Virus record (IMG/VR): IMGVR_UViG_3300045974_000399
Location: 1-64,000 of that record
Strand: one strand, 5' to 3'
DNA from: a virus
Length of the DNA: 64,000 nucleotides
Shown: positions 25,949-34,658 of the stretch, in pieces
How the letters are laid out: each line of letters begins with the position of its first letter
How positions within the stretch are numbered: the first letter of the stretch is position 1
Made by a program: the position numbers and the translations under genes
The notes under the pieces: model-generated
Told to the model about the DNA's origin: nothing
The model's database searches: none
The model's input: only the letters and a program-made list of their open reading frames with translations

Positions 25949-25985
25949 GTCTGTTACTCCCTAAATTACATAATCTTCCGTACTC

Positions 25986-27824
25986 TTAAGGGCGTGGTAT
26001 CGGGGCGTCTGCTGCCTCTTTACCCTGGTTTATAACGGCAGTTAAGGTCTCGCCTCTGTAGGTAGCGGTTATAATATCCGTTCTAGGTACTCCTGCGATA
26101 GGCATGATTACGGTTCCCGGACAAGTGTAAAGTCCAGATCCAGAAATAGTACCACCTAGGCTACCCGACACAGACCAAGTTGTTCCTACAGGAGCCTGTA
26201 ATTGTAGTGTACGCCCAACCTCTACAAATGCACTAATAGGACTGAGCGTAAATTCTACTGCGGGAATAACTACGTAGGGGTTAACCACGGAAATAATATT
26301 TGTGTCTCTTGGACCTTCTAGCTCAGACATTCTGACGGTTTCATCCTGAGCTATGGGAGACGCATACTGGGTAAGCGGTAAATCATTCGGTACAATCATT
26401 ACCACTACCTCTACTTGTGCATAAGATATCTTGGTAGGATCTTTGTCACTGGTTATCTTTACCGTTACAATTTTTGCTACCCTTGGTGCGGTGTATAAAC
26501 CAGTATCACTTATTGTTCCAACATACCCGCTACCAGCTACTTCCCATAGAACCTTTTTGTTACCTGTACCTTCAACAACTGCAGTGAACTGATACTGCTC
26601 TCCGATGTTTACTTTAATGATACTTGGGTACACCTGAATGAATACTTCCTCTTCAGTCGGTTTTATAAGGGCCAGCTGCGTTGAATACGAAACAAGTAGG
26701 TTGGCGTATGTGGTGGCTTTTATTGTTACAAATTCTGATGCTGATAGATTGGGAGTAGCGGTATAGAATCCATCCGCGTCTATTGTTCCGGAGCCAACCA
26801 CACTCCATATAACTCGATTGTTTGTAGACCCACTGACATACGCATAAAACTGGATTGTCCCGTCTAGCATTACCGAGGAATTTTCTGGACTTATTGTCAA
26901 GGAAACAATTGCGTCACCCACACGATTACCCACTTCTGTCCCCGGGTAAATAAATCCGTCTGGATCGGGCACGTTTATCCCAATCTCAAGCTCAGGCGTA
27001 AACAAAGCTTGTAAGTCAGCATATCTACTATACATGGCGGAAGGGTCGACTCCAGTCATACAGGCGCAGAACCCACAAGTTGAAAGAAAGGGATTATCGG
27101 GAGGTCGATTTGCTTCTGATTGCAGACGTGTGAAGATACCCCCGGAGGCAGGTGGTAGCATAATCATATACCCGCCTGCAGCAGCAAGGTTACCCATGAA
27201 GGCATTGGCTGAGGCTAATGCAGAATGATTTGCACTCAAAGCAAGACCCGCCGTTTTGGATGCGTAGCTTATATCCGCCATAATCCCCGTTATGGCATTA
27301 GCCACGCTATCCATTGTGCCGCCTAAACCAGGCATAAGATCTCTAAGCGTGGCAGACAGCCAAATATCTGTTGTAATACTGGGCGGATTAGGTTTTGGCG
27401 GTTGTATCTTTGCCGTATTATTTATCCTGTCTGGCGGGCGAGCTATCTCTTTTACGATATCCAAAGAGGCCTTCATTTGAGCGTAGGTATCCAATAGAAC
27501 ATCGAACTCAGGGGCAATAAAAATGCTGCAAACGCCCGTCGAAAAACCAGAGTTGAGCGGGGCATTAGCAGCCATTTCTAAGCGTGACAGCCAGTTGCCA
27601 CGAGCAGGGGAAAGTCGGATAACGTAAAAGCCTGACGCTTCAAGTGCCGAGATTAAGGCTTCCATAGCTTGCATCTGAGCAGATATAGTTCCAAGCGCCA
27701 TGTCTAACACAGCTTTTAGCGCAACGAGTTTAAGCATCTCTTTAGACAAACCTGCTGATAGCGCATTTACAGAGGCTGCGACAGGACCAAGAGCTGCGGC
27801 TAGCGTTACAGAGGACCAGGGCAT
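25986..27824 (-). CDS. 612-aa tail protein with internal duplication and three Ig-like domains
   Basis: The N-terminal helical part is Ala/Met-rich. Two related segments follow: GFYVIRLSPARGNWLSRLEMAAN (about 65-87) and GYMIMLPPASGGIFTRLQSEAN (about 219-240). Each leads into a 'P..NPF/SGF-S-T' turn and a YA/YAD helix, so this part is duplicated. From about residue 307 there are three bacterial Ig-like (Big_2-type) domains, each with 'G....F.A.V.G....+.W.V.GSG....D..G.YTAP'. Ig-like domains are common on tail tube, sheath and baseplate surfaces and bind carbohydrates weakly. The location between tape measure and gp25 marks it as tail tip or baseplate. Confidence 0.7.
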   Translation of the reverse strand: MPWSSVTLAAALGPVAASVNALSAGLSKEMLKLVALKAVLDMALGTISAQMQAMEALISALEASGFYVIRLSPARGNWLSRLEMAANAPLNSGFSTGVCSIFIAPEFDVLLDTYAQMKASLDIVKEIARPPDRINNTAKIQPPKPNPPSITTDIWLSATLRDLMPGLGGTMDSVANAITGIMADISYASKTAGLALSANHSALASANAFMGNLAAAGGYMIMLPPASGGIFTRLQSEANRPPDNPFLSTCGFCACMTGVDPSAMYSRYADLQALFTPELEIGINVPDPDGFIYPGTEVGNRVGDAIVSLTISPENSSVMLDGTIQFYAYVSGSTNNRVIWSVVGSGTIDADGFYTATPNLSASEFVTIKATTYANLLVSYSTQLALIKPTEEEVFIQVYPSIIKVNIGEQYQFTAVVEGTGNKKVLWEVAGSGYVGTISDTGLYTAPRVAKIVTVKITSDKDPTKISYAQVEVVVMIVPNDLPLTQYASPIAQDETVRMSELEGPRDTNIISVVNPYVVIPAVEFTLSPISAFVEVGRTLQLQAPVGTTWSVSGSLGGTISGSGLYTCPGTVIMPIAGVPRTDIITATYRGETLTAVINQGKEAADAPIPRP

Positions 27825-27838
27825 GTTATTGCTCCTTG

Positions 27839-28498
27839 TTAGGAAGAGACTTTTATTCCACCCTTTATCAAGGTGTCAATGTCTTCAACGGTTATAATAT
27901 AGAAGCTGCGTACTTGCAAGTCTACTTTAGCTGATATGGGATTGCCTTTACGGTCAAATATAGAATCATATGACTGGCTTATGCTGGTTATAACGCAGCT
28001 AGGAAGCCGAAAGAAATCTCCAAACTTTATGTCCACGCTAACCCCATTATCTGCAGTAGAGGTGGCCTGCTTCAAGGGTGAGAAGGGAGATTCAAGAGTT
28101 CCGATAGCGCTTACAGAAGGCAAAGCAATCTTCATCAACTGCTTTATTGGGTTTACTACCTCTATATCAGAGTCACTTTGCGCTTTGAAAATGAAAGGCA
28201 CAGTTAACTCTAACCCTGAAGTACCCTGCCATATCTGAGCGGTCATTACTTTTGCTTGAGTGGACTGCCCAAATATCGGGGCTAGCTTTGACACAAGCCC
28301 CGCTACCTGTCCTGCAGTTCCACCTAGCTTATTCATTTGTTCCTGGATGATACTCGCATACTGTGAAGCCCACTCTATAGTAAGATTAACCGAAAAGTTT
28401 TCAGGCATGGGAGTTTCTATCCTGACGGTATCACCAACCCTAGGTTTAGCCGTGAGCTTTATAAGATATCGAGGATTCGTTGGATTTATTGTGCTCAC
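27839..28498 (-). CDS. 219-aa baseplate or tail-tube-cap protein
   Basis: The GTG start has AAAGGAGAG upstream. The protein has N- and C-terminal beta-regions around a helical middle (ASIIQEQMNKLGGTAGQVAGLVSKL). A tail-tube-like pattern is visible: 'T....PFIF.A..D...V..PI..L...ALPS' and 'P.C.I.....Y.......G.P..A.V.L.....'. In T4-like phages proteins of this kind (gp48/gp54) sit between tape measure and baseplate hub and start the tube. The assignment is by context. Confidence 0.6.
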   Translation of the reverse strand: MSTINPTNPRYLIKLTAKPRVGDTVRIETPMPENFSVNLTIEWASQYASIIQEQMNKLGGTAGQVAGLVSKLAPIFGQSTQAKVMTAQIWQGTSGLELTVPFIFKAQSDSDIEVVNPIKQLMKIALPSVSAIGTLESPFSPLKQATSTADNGVSVDIKFGDFFRLPSCVITSISQSYDSIFDRKGNPISAKVDLQVRSFYIITVEDIDTLIKGGIKVSS

Positions 28499-28511
28499 CG
28501 TAATCTCTCCT

Positions 28512-31500
28512 TTATACCAAACCAGCGGTAACCAGAAACAGGCCTAAATCATCTACTACGAAAGTGGCATCAGATAATGAGGGTGGTTTAGCTGGCTGAG
28601 CTAGCTGTGAGGACGCCATTGGCGGAGCACTCTTTATCTCAACACCCTTTTCAACGTCCTTATCGCCCGGATCGTGTGTTACTCTGCTTACCTTAAAAGG
28701 AGTTTCCTCCCTAGAAACAGGGAGTCCAATAGGCACCGTAGTATCATAGGCCTTGCGGGGAAAGGATGTTGCGTCATTAAGTAGCCGTGACGCAGTTATC
28801 TTTTCAGGCAACTCGGAGGCACTAACCGGTGGTCCAACAGCTTCCTGTCCCGGAGCTACAGCTACCGCTGCTTTTTCAGTAGGTTTTGTGGTAGTGGCTA
28901 TACTAGACTTATACGTGGGATAACCGATTGTTTTGGGTTCAGGCACAAGCTTTGAATACAGCTTACTTACCGTGCCAAATAAACCATTCTTAGACAATCC
29001 CTCAAGAGATAGTAAATCTAGAGTTGACTCAGGTTTTGCCTCCACAGGTTTCTGTTCAGGTGGCTTAGCACTAGCTACAGCTACCGCGGTCTTTGCCTTG
29101 AGTGGGCTAGGCCCAGATTCTGGTCTAGCCGTCTCTTTTCTTACAGATGCTGGCTTAGGTCTATCTTCAGGTGCTTCCTTATAAGATTCAGTTGAAATGG
29201 CAGCAGCAGTTTTGGGAGTAGTTCCAGGTTCTTTTGGTATTACTGGCCTTACTTCAGACTCAAGTGCTAGCCCGGATACTATCTCAGGTGCTATCGCTGT
29301 TGCCTCTAAATCTAACTTAGTCTCCGGAAGCATGACCGCAGGTTTTTCGTCTACGGCGGTCTTAACAGGCGCTCCTGCTGTAGGTAACACAGCAGCTTTA
29401 GCCTTTTCTGCTTTTGACTCAGCTGTTGGAAGTAAAGCATCTGTAAGTGGAGTATCAACCTTAGCGGCGGTTTTGTTGTCCATCGACAGACTATCTGCCA
29501 ATGACTTTCTTACTTCAGCTGGAGCTTTACCCACACCCAAAAGTAGGGGTGGCTTTGTCCAAGCCGCAGGTAATACATTTTTCTTTACGCCTGTGCTTCC
29601 GCCTTTACTCCCAGAACTTGACTCAAATATTACTATCTTTCCACTGTCATTCGATGCCACCATTGCTACGTGAGTTGGTGTAGTTGCGCTACGAGTATTA
29701 CCATCACGGTCAACGCTTGTTTTACCATTTCCAATGAATATTAAGTCTCCAGGTTGAGCATTAGCAAGCCCGATATCACCCTCAAGGAATCTATTCTCTT
29801 TCCTAGCCTTAGACATCTGGCCCATTGAACCGGCTCCTGCTTCAGCGCCCATTCTAGAGTATAGCTTACTTGTAAGCCCGGAGCAGTCAATACCGCCAGA
29901 TTCACCGCTCTTAGCTCCCCACTGATATTGCAACCCGGACAAATCTGCAGCATACGCGTCAACCGGTGTAGCTACCTTACCAGCGCTACCTCGGAAGTCA
30001 ACTCCAGCTAACTTGTCAAAAGCTTTACCGATGCCCCTACGAGCTTTTGTTCCGAAGCTCTCTTTTACAGGAGCACCTGCGGTAGGCTCGGGTGGATGTA
30101 AGGCATCATAAACAGAGGCACCTCCACCCCCTGTTGCTAGATCCGCAGCCGCGTTAGCAGCCTTCTTTGTTTCACCGACAGGGTCAGCCAGAAACTTACC
30201 GATACCCCCAAACAGCGTAGCAAAAAACCCACCTTCTTTATATGCGTCCACTGTAGTAGTATTTAGAGTGTTAAGGGTCTTGGAGTCAGCTACTGCTAGT
30301 TTACGCTCTGCATTCCACCTGTCAGCCGCTTTCTTATCCTGCATGTCCTTATCTCGGGACATGCTTATTGTAGATATAGCAGCAGGCTTAGTCTCAGAAG
30401 GTATTACCTTTGTGGTTTCGACAACCTGCTGAGCTAATGGAACCGCAGGAATATTCAGAGCTGACTTGGGTATATCAGCTGCGTAAGCCTCGCTAGGAGA
30501 AAAAGCTGAACTTATAGCTGAAGGTATCGCCGAAAGAGCCTCTACCTTTTTGTCATCTGTTTTCTCTTTTACTTCGACAGCTTCATCCAGTTTCTTTCCT
30601 TCTTTTTCTTCGGACTTGAATATCTTGTGGCTAAGGGCTTTCATTGACTTTTCGCCAACGATGCCCCCAACTATTGCGCCGATGGCTCCAGTGATAAGTG
30701 CAACAGGTCCACCTGGAGCACCAACAGCTGCGCCCAGTGTACCACCCAAAAGAGCGCCACCCATTGCCCCTCCACCTGTTGCTACGGCTCGGGCAGTTTT
30801 CACTCCTGTTGACTGATCCTTGTTTTCGTCGCTGGTATACTCTAGACCGCCTGAGACTACACCTGCAAGAGGAACCGCAATTTTCCCCAGTACTCTACCA
30901 CCGGCTTTAGCTATTCCCATAGCTCCAGCTGCGCCTTCAGCTCCCTTGACCGCAGTAGCCGCACCTTCAGCAGCAACGGCAACTCCCTCCGCACCTTTTG
31001 CAGCTGTGGCGGCACCTTCAGCACCTTTGGCTAATGTAGACGCTCCTTTGGCGCCACCCTTAACCGCTCCTGCCTTCTTAGGGTTTCTCTTGAAGAAGTC
31101 ATAGAGTCCACCACCTCCGGGTGACTGGAGGTCTATCGCCCTATGGATGCCCTTAAGCTCTTTTATGATTGTAGTAAGCTGATCTTCTGTTGTCTCTATG
31201 CTTTCAGCTACTAGCTCATTCTGTTCATCCTGTTTTGCTTCTCTTCTACTTTCTCCGATACCACCTGTAACTGAAGGGGTAGCTTGTGCTGAAGTAGCCT
31301 CGGCTGCAGAATGCGTGTGCTCCACGCTATCAGTTAATGCTTCAAGAACCGGCGCAGGTACCGCAGTACTAGGTAATCCCATAAGCTCAGACAACCTACG
31401 GGCCAATGCACCGATACCTGGCATAAGGGTATTATTTCGATTTATCGTTCTTTCAAATACAGAGTCTTCTGCATTGGCAGGGATAGCGTGCGGTACTTCT

Positions 31501-32330
31501 TCTACAGGTCTTCTTTCCAACCTAGTCGGTTCAGGAATAGCAACAGCAGTTTGTTCTTCTACTGATGCTGGCTCAACTGCAACCGCAGGTGCGCTTACGG
31601 GTTCTGCTGATCTTATTATCGGGTTGGAGCTTTCTCCGTAGGTCCTACCTAAGATTGATGCCAAAAGATTTACTGCTCTTTCACCTAGTAAACCTGCTCT
31701 GCCTAATTGATGCTCCACTGCTTCTGATCTATCTGGAGCAATTCTTTCGGTGGCAGCTAAAATACCAGTTCGACCCAAATTTCCAATACGTCTTGCCAAG
31801 GGTTCAATGTAAGGAACTACCCTAGCCATTATGGCAGGTGTAGCATCTACTGCTACTTTCCTTACCACGTCCTCAAATAGGGTCTTTAGCAAACCTTTAG
31901 GCTGAGTATTTTTATCAATTTTCTTAAGGGCTTCATGTATGAGAGTTAAAAGAGCCGCATTAGTTTTGAACCCCGTGCGTGTTACGTCTGCATGTTTTTT
32001 AGCATGCTCTTTCTTTTCTTTTCTCTCCTTCTTTTCTCCACTATGAACGCTTACGTTCTTTTCTTCCTTGGGTGCTTTTTCAACAGGAGCGGCTTCATCA
32101 CCTTTTAAGCCCTTCTTAGGAGACTCTTCCTTTGCGTGGCTTACCGATACGTGGATAGCTATCTTACCATCCGTTCTTACGTCTTTCACAGACACCAAAC
32201 GCTCAGAGGTACTCTCAGTAGACGGGGCTTCGCTACCGCCCAATCTACTGTGGAGTCTCCCTAAGCCAAGTTTGTGAACATGCTCTATATCTCTCGGTTT
32301 ACTACGCCGATCTTTATCAGTTGTGGACAT
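28512..32330 (-). CDS. tape measure protein with internal NlpC/P60 peptidase
   Basis: The 1272-aa product is the longest tail gene and lies just after the frameshifted chaperone. It has a charged N-terminus, long Ala/Glu/Pro-rich linkers, an Ala-rich pseudo-repeat of the 'KGAEGAA' type, and a Gly/Ala hydrophobic segment (GGGAMGGALLGGTLGAAVGA) that may insert into membrane. An NlpC/P60 domain lies at about residues 795-925, with catalytic Cys in IDCSGLTSKLY and His in TPTHVAMVAS. Tape measure proteins set tail length and are ejected, and the peptidase would cut cell-wall peptides at entry. The ATG at 32330 is preferred to a GTG 9 nt earlier. Confidence 0.85.
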   Translation of the reverse strand: MSTTDKDRRSKPRDIEHVHKLGLGRLHSRLGGSEAPSTESTSERLVSVKDVRTDGKIAIHVSVSHAKEESPKKGLKGDEAAPVEKAPKEEKNVSVHSGEKKERKEKKEHAKKHADVTRTGFKTNAALLTLIHEALKKIDKNTQPKGLLKTLFEDVVRKVAVDATPAIMARVVPYIEPLARRIGNLGRTGILAATERIAPDRSEAVEHQLGRAGLLGERAVNLLASILGRTYGESSNPIIRSAEPVSAPAVAVEPASVEEQTAVAIPEPTRLERRPVEEVPHAIPANAEDSVFERTINRNNTLMPGIGALARRLSELMGLPSTAVPAPVLEALTDSVEHTHSAAEATSAQATPSVTGGIGESRREAKQDEQNELVAESIETTEDQLTTIIKELKGIHRAIDLQSPGGGGLYDFFKRNPKKAGAVKGGAKGASTLAKGAEGAATAAKGAEGVAVAAEGAATAVKGAEGAAGAMGIAKAGGRVLGKIAVPLAGVVSGGLEYTSDENKDQSTGVKTARAVATGGGAMGGALLGGTLGAAVGAPGGPVALITGAIGAIVGGIVGEKSMKALSHKIFKSEEKEGKKLDEAVEVKEKTDDKKVEALSAIPSAISSAFSPSEAYAADIPKSALNIPAVPLAQQVVETTKVIPSETKPAAISTISMSRDKDMQDKKAADRWNAERKLAVADSKTLNTLNTTTVDAYKEGGFFATLFGGIGKFLADPVGETKKAANAAADLATGGGGASVYDALHPPEPTAGAPVKESFGTKARRGIGKAFDKLAGVDFRGSAGKVATPVDAYAADLSGLQYQWGAKSGESGGIDCSGLTSKLYSRMGAEAGAGSMGQMSKARKENRFLEGDIGLANAQPGDLIFIGNGKTSVDRDGNTRSATTPTHVAMVASNDSGKIVIFESSSGSKGGSTGVKKNVLPAAWTKPPLLLGVGKAPAEVRKSLADSLSMDNKTAAKVDTPLTDALLPTAESKAEKAKAAVLPTAGAPVKTAVDEKPAVMLPETKLDLEATAIAPEIVSGLALESEVRPVIPKEPGTTPKTAAAISTESYKEAPEDRPKPASVRKETARPESGPSPLKAKTAVAVASAKPPEQKPVEAKPESTLDLLSLEGLSKNGLFGTVSKLYSKLVPEPKTIGYPTYKSSIATTTKPTEKAAVAVAPGQEAVGPPVSASELPEKITASRLLNDATSFPRKAYDTTVPIGLPVSREETPFKVSRVTHDPGDKDVEKGVEIKSAPPMASSQLAQPAKPPSLSDATFVVDDLGLFLVTAGLV

Positions 32331-32335
32331 TAGGT

Positions 32336-32494
32336 TCACCTGGTCCTTTGTGTACTCTTTTTACGCTCAATATCTTCCACATAGGAGTCATACCAGTACA
32401 AAAGGCTTTTAACCGGAGTGAGATCATCCGTATGCCTATTACGCATTGAAGACAGAGTTATCTGAATATCGAGTATCTGCTTTTCAGTCAAGCT
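32336..32494 (-). CDS. +1 frameshift extension of the tail assembly chaperone
   Basis: This 52-codon open frame starts with AGC immediately after the chaperone's CCC-TAG end and stops just before the tape measure. It has no start codon with a ribosome binding site. If the Pro-tRNA on CCC slips to CCT, reading continues SLTEKQILDIQITL to a basic end (ERKKSTQRTR). That gives a longer form of about 364 aa, as in known chaperone pairs that precede tape measures. Confidence 0.65.
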   Translation of the reverse strand, partial: SLTEKQILDIQITLSSMRNRHTDDLTPVKSLLYWYDSYVEDIERKKSTQRTR

Positions 32495-33431
32495 AGGGAA
32501 AGAAGGAAATATAATCCAGCACTAATTTCCTTCTTGAAGTCCCTCCACACTTCTGACAGGTAACATTGACGTATTCAGCAACGCCAAAATCAGTTAGCTC
32601 AGAAAGCAGCTCCTCAATTCCATCCTGAAGTGTGAAGTCAGGCTGACCTTCTAGTATATAAATCTTGTCCTTTAGTGTCTCCCCGTCTTTAATCCACTGA
32701 GCTAGTCCTACAATGTAAGCAGCTCCCTCAATGTCCATTATTTCTTCTTCTGTTAGCGTAGAGGTACCATTAAGAATCTGTTTCCTGCATTCCGAAAGCC
32801 TCTGATTAACTGACCAGACGTCCTCAAACAAACTCATCGAGGGCAAATCAATAGTTTCTGGAGCAGATATCTCATCGGGAAAAGTGTCAATGATAAGACT
32901 TGTCATACCCAGTGTGGACAAGTTCTTGTACCCACATTCAGCTCCCTCTTCATTTGGAACAGGCTCCTCCGCACTAACTAGACCGGAGGTTAGGAATGCT
33001 GGTACATTATCGCAGGTCCATTCAACCTTAAAGGGTTTCTTGGGATACGAATTGAGACGTAGCCAGTAAAGGCAATACTCGAAATCCTGTATCTTAAGAG
33101 AGAATACATCTTCAGATAGACATGCAGCTACTGCAGAAATAAGATACGTCAAGTTACCTGATTTCTTAGCCATGTATATAAGCTTGGCTTCTGAGGTACT
33201 GAATGGACGTATCCAGAGTTGCTTGAAAGCATAGAACCGATAAGAAGTGGGTATAGGGTCTAGTAATACATACCGACCATCATTCCGAACGAATGTCTTT
33301 GGTGGAGTGGCTTTTTCAGGTTTGGGTGATTCTTTTACAGCAGGAATAGCAGCTTCCAAAACTACAAGCTGTTCTGGTTGAGTTGTGAGCTTAGTAGATT
33401 TATCGGGTGACGCAATTAGTATCTTTCGCAT
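32493..33431 (-). CDS. tail assembly chaperone / T4 gp26-like baseplate assembly protein
   Basis: The 312-aa product has a Pro/Lys N-terminus, a helical core with RFYAFKQLWIRPFSTSEAKLIYMAKKS, and a C-terminal zinc motif TCQKCGG followed by KLVLDYISFFP. I associate this overall pattern with the T4 gp26/gp51 family of baseplate assembly proteins. The position directly before the tape measure is that of tail assembly chaperones. The gene ends TTT-CCC-TAG, a +1 slippage site, and the downstream frame is open for 52 codons. It probably coats the tape measure during tail assembly. Confidence 0.65.
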   Translation of the reverse strand: MRKILIASPDKSTKLTTQPEQLVVLEAAIPAVKESPKPEKATPPKTFVRNDGRYVLLDPIPTSYRFYAFKQLWIRPFSTSEAKLIYMAKKSGNLTYLISAVAACLSEDVFSLKIQDFEYCLYWLRLNSYPKKPFKVEWTCDNVPAFLTSGLVSAEEPVPNEEGAECGYKNLSTLGMTSLIIDTFPDEISAPETIDLPSMSLFEDVWSVNQRLSECRKQILNGTSTLTEEEIMDIEGAAYIVGLAQWIKDGETLKDKIYILEGQPDFTLQDGIEELLSELTDFGVAEYVNVTCQKCGGTSRRKLVLDYISFFP

Positions 33432-33448
33432 GTATATCCCCTTTAGGG

Positions 33449-34012
33449 TTATCGAGTAATTGGTCTCTCTATCTTGCAGGAATCAACTGATAGAGTTACC
33501 TTTAGAGACAGTCGTTCTTCTGTAGAAGTAAGCGCCAGTGGTTCTATTTGGGTTGGCCATATCCCTGAGAGTATGGCAGTTGTAACGATGTTACCTGTTA
33601 TGTCAGACAAAAGGCTTGCCTCAAGACGTGCCTTATATACATCAGGTAACGTGTAACAACCTTCATAACCTGCTCCGCTCTCTAGGATAAGATTCTGCCA
33701 TTTTAGAACGCGATCCAGAGTGGTTCCCTGGTTATCTTCATACAGCGTTAAGACCGTTGAGTTAACGTTGTTGAATCCAGGAAAGTAAGTTTTGCTAGCT
33801 TGAATATGAACGTCCGTTATGTCAAAGTAAGGAAAAGGCATATCTATGGACTCGACATGCGTTTTTAACCAAGCATTGTCAAACAGCGTAGAATTATACG
33901 CTGCTCCCTTACCAATTGCCAGTGATCTAACCACCCAGTGCGTAGATAAGAGCGGAGAACCTAGACTATTTACGCTGGCAATATCTGTTAACCAAAGTCC
34001 GGCTCCAGCCAT
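33449..34012 (-). CDS. second tail-tube-like (gp19-like) protein
   Basis: The 187-aa product shows the T4 gp19-type pattern: VESIDMPFPYFDI early, then YFPGFNNVNSTVLTLYEDNQGTTLDRVLKWQNLI, and a C-terminal GIWPTQIEPLALTS segment before the final strand. It lies downstream of the main tube gene after a terminator. By analogy it is a tube initiator or tube-baseplate adaptor. GGGAG precedes its ATG. Confidence 0.65.
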   Translation of the reverse strand: MAGAGLWLTDIASVNSLGSPLLSTHWVVRSLAIGKGAAYNSTLFDNAWLKTHVESIDMPFPYFDITDVHIQASKTYFPGFNNVNSTVLTLYEDNQGTTLDRVLKWQNLILESGAGYEGCYTLPDVYKARLEASLLSDITGNIVTTAILSGIWPTQIEPLALTSTEERLSLKVTLSVDSCKIERPITR

Positions 34013-34034
34013 GGCTGCACTCCCTATCTGAGAA

Positions 34035-34060
34035 AAGACGGGGCAACTACGCCCCGTCTT
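34035..34060 (-). terminator. terminator after the tail tube gene
   Basis: Perfect 10-bp stem AAGACGGGGC (34035-34044) / GCCCCGTCTT (34051-34060) with a 6-nt loop. On the - strand it continues with TTCTC. It probably attenuates transcription between highly expressed sheath/tube genes and the low-copy tail genes. Confidence 0.8.
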
Positions 34061-34081
34061 CTCGGTGATTTCCCTCTGGTA

Positions 34082-34627
34082 TTAAATGCGCTCTACTTCA
34101 AAGTAGTCATACCTGAAGTTTGCGCTTACGTCCACGAAAGCCGCACTGGAGTTATCCAACGCGGTATCGGATACGTCCGTACACCAGAAGTTCTTGAACG
34201 TGATGATCTTGACAGGTGTTGCTCCGTCAATCTCATTATACACATTCAGCAGGGCACTCATTGCCAGATAACCGCCGGGGAGCTGATTTTTTCCGCCACT
34301 GAGCTGCGTCCGGTAGTCTCGGGCCGCTTGCACCCAGCCAAGCATGGATGAGTAGATTTCGAGAGCATTGCTTTCGTTGTAGGTAATGCCCAGTGTTCCT
34401 GGGAACGTTGTCCGTCCGGCGAAGTTCAGCTTGTACCCGTGAAGCGGCAATTCCTGCGGCTCATTGGTAAGGCCAGGCATGCTGATGGTCTTGCAGCGGA
34501 TCCGGAGTGCTTCTCGTGCAACCCGGTTACCGAAACCGGTAGGGATGCCTGTGAGAATCAACTCCCAGTTATCGGACATAAGAGGACTGTCGATTACTAG
34601 AGTTTCGTCAATGGTTATCCTTGCCAT
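34082..34627 (-). CDS. tail tube protein (T4 gp19-like)
   Basis: The 181-aa product has the length and pattern of gp19-family tube proteins: NWELILTGIPTGFG, RCKTISMPGL, then a PLHGYKLNFAGRTTFPGTLGITYNE block and the closing strands. Its rings stack to form the inner tube through which DNA passes. It lies next to the sheath gene. Codon use is GC-rich compared with most neighbours, as expected of a high-copy protein. Confidence 0.88.
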   Translation of the reverse strand: MARITIDETLVIDSPLMSDNWELILTGIPTGFGNRVAREALRIRCKTISMPGLTNEPQELPLHGYKLNFAGRTTFPGTLGITYNESNALEIYSSMLGWVQAARDYRTQLSGGKNQLPGGYLAMSALLNVYNEIDGATPVKIITFKNFWCTDVSDTALDNSSAAFVDVSANFRYDYFEVERI

Positions 34628-34658
34628 CTCTTTCTCCTTTATGTGATATGGTCGTTCT

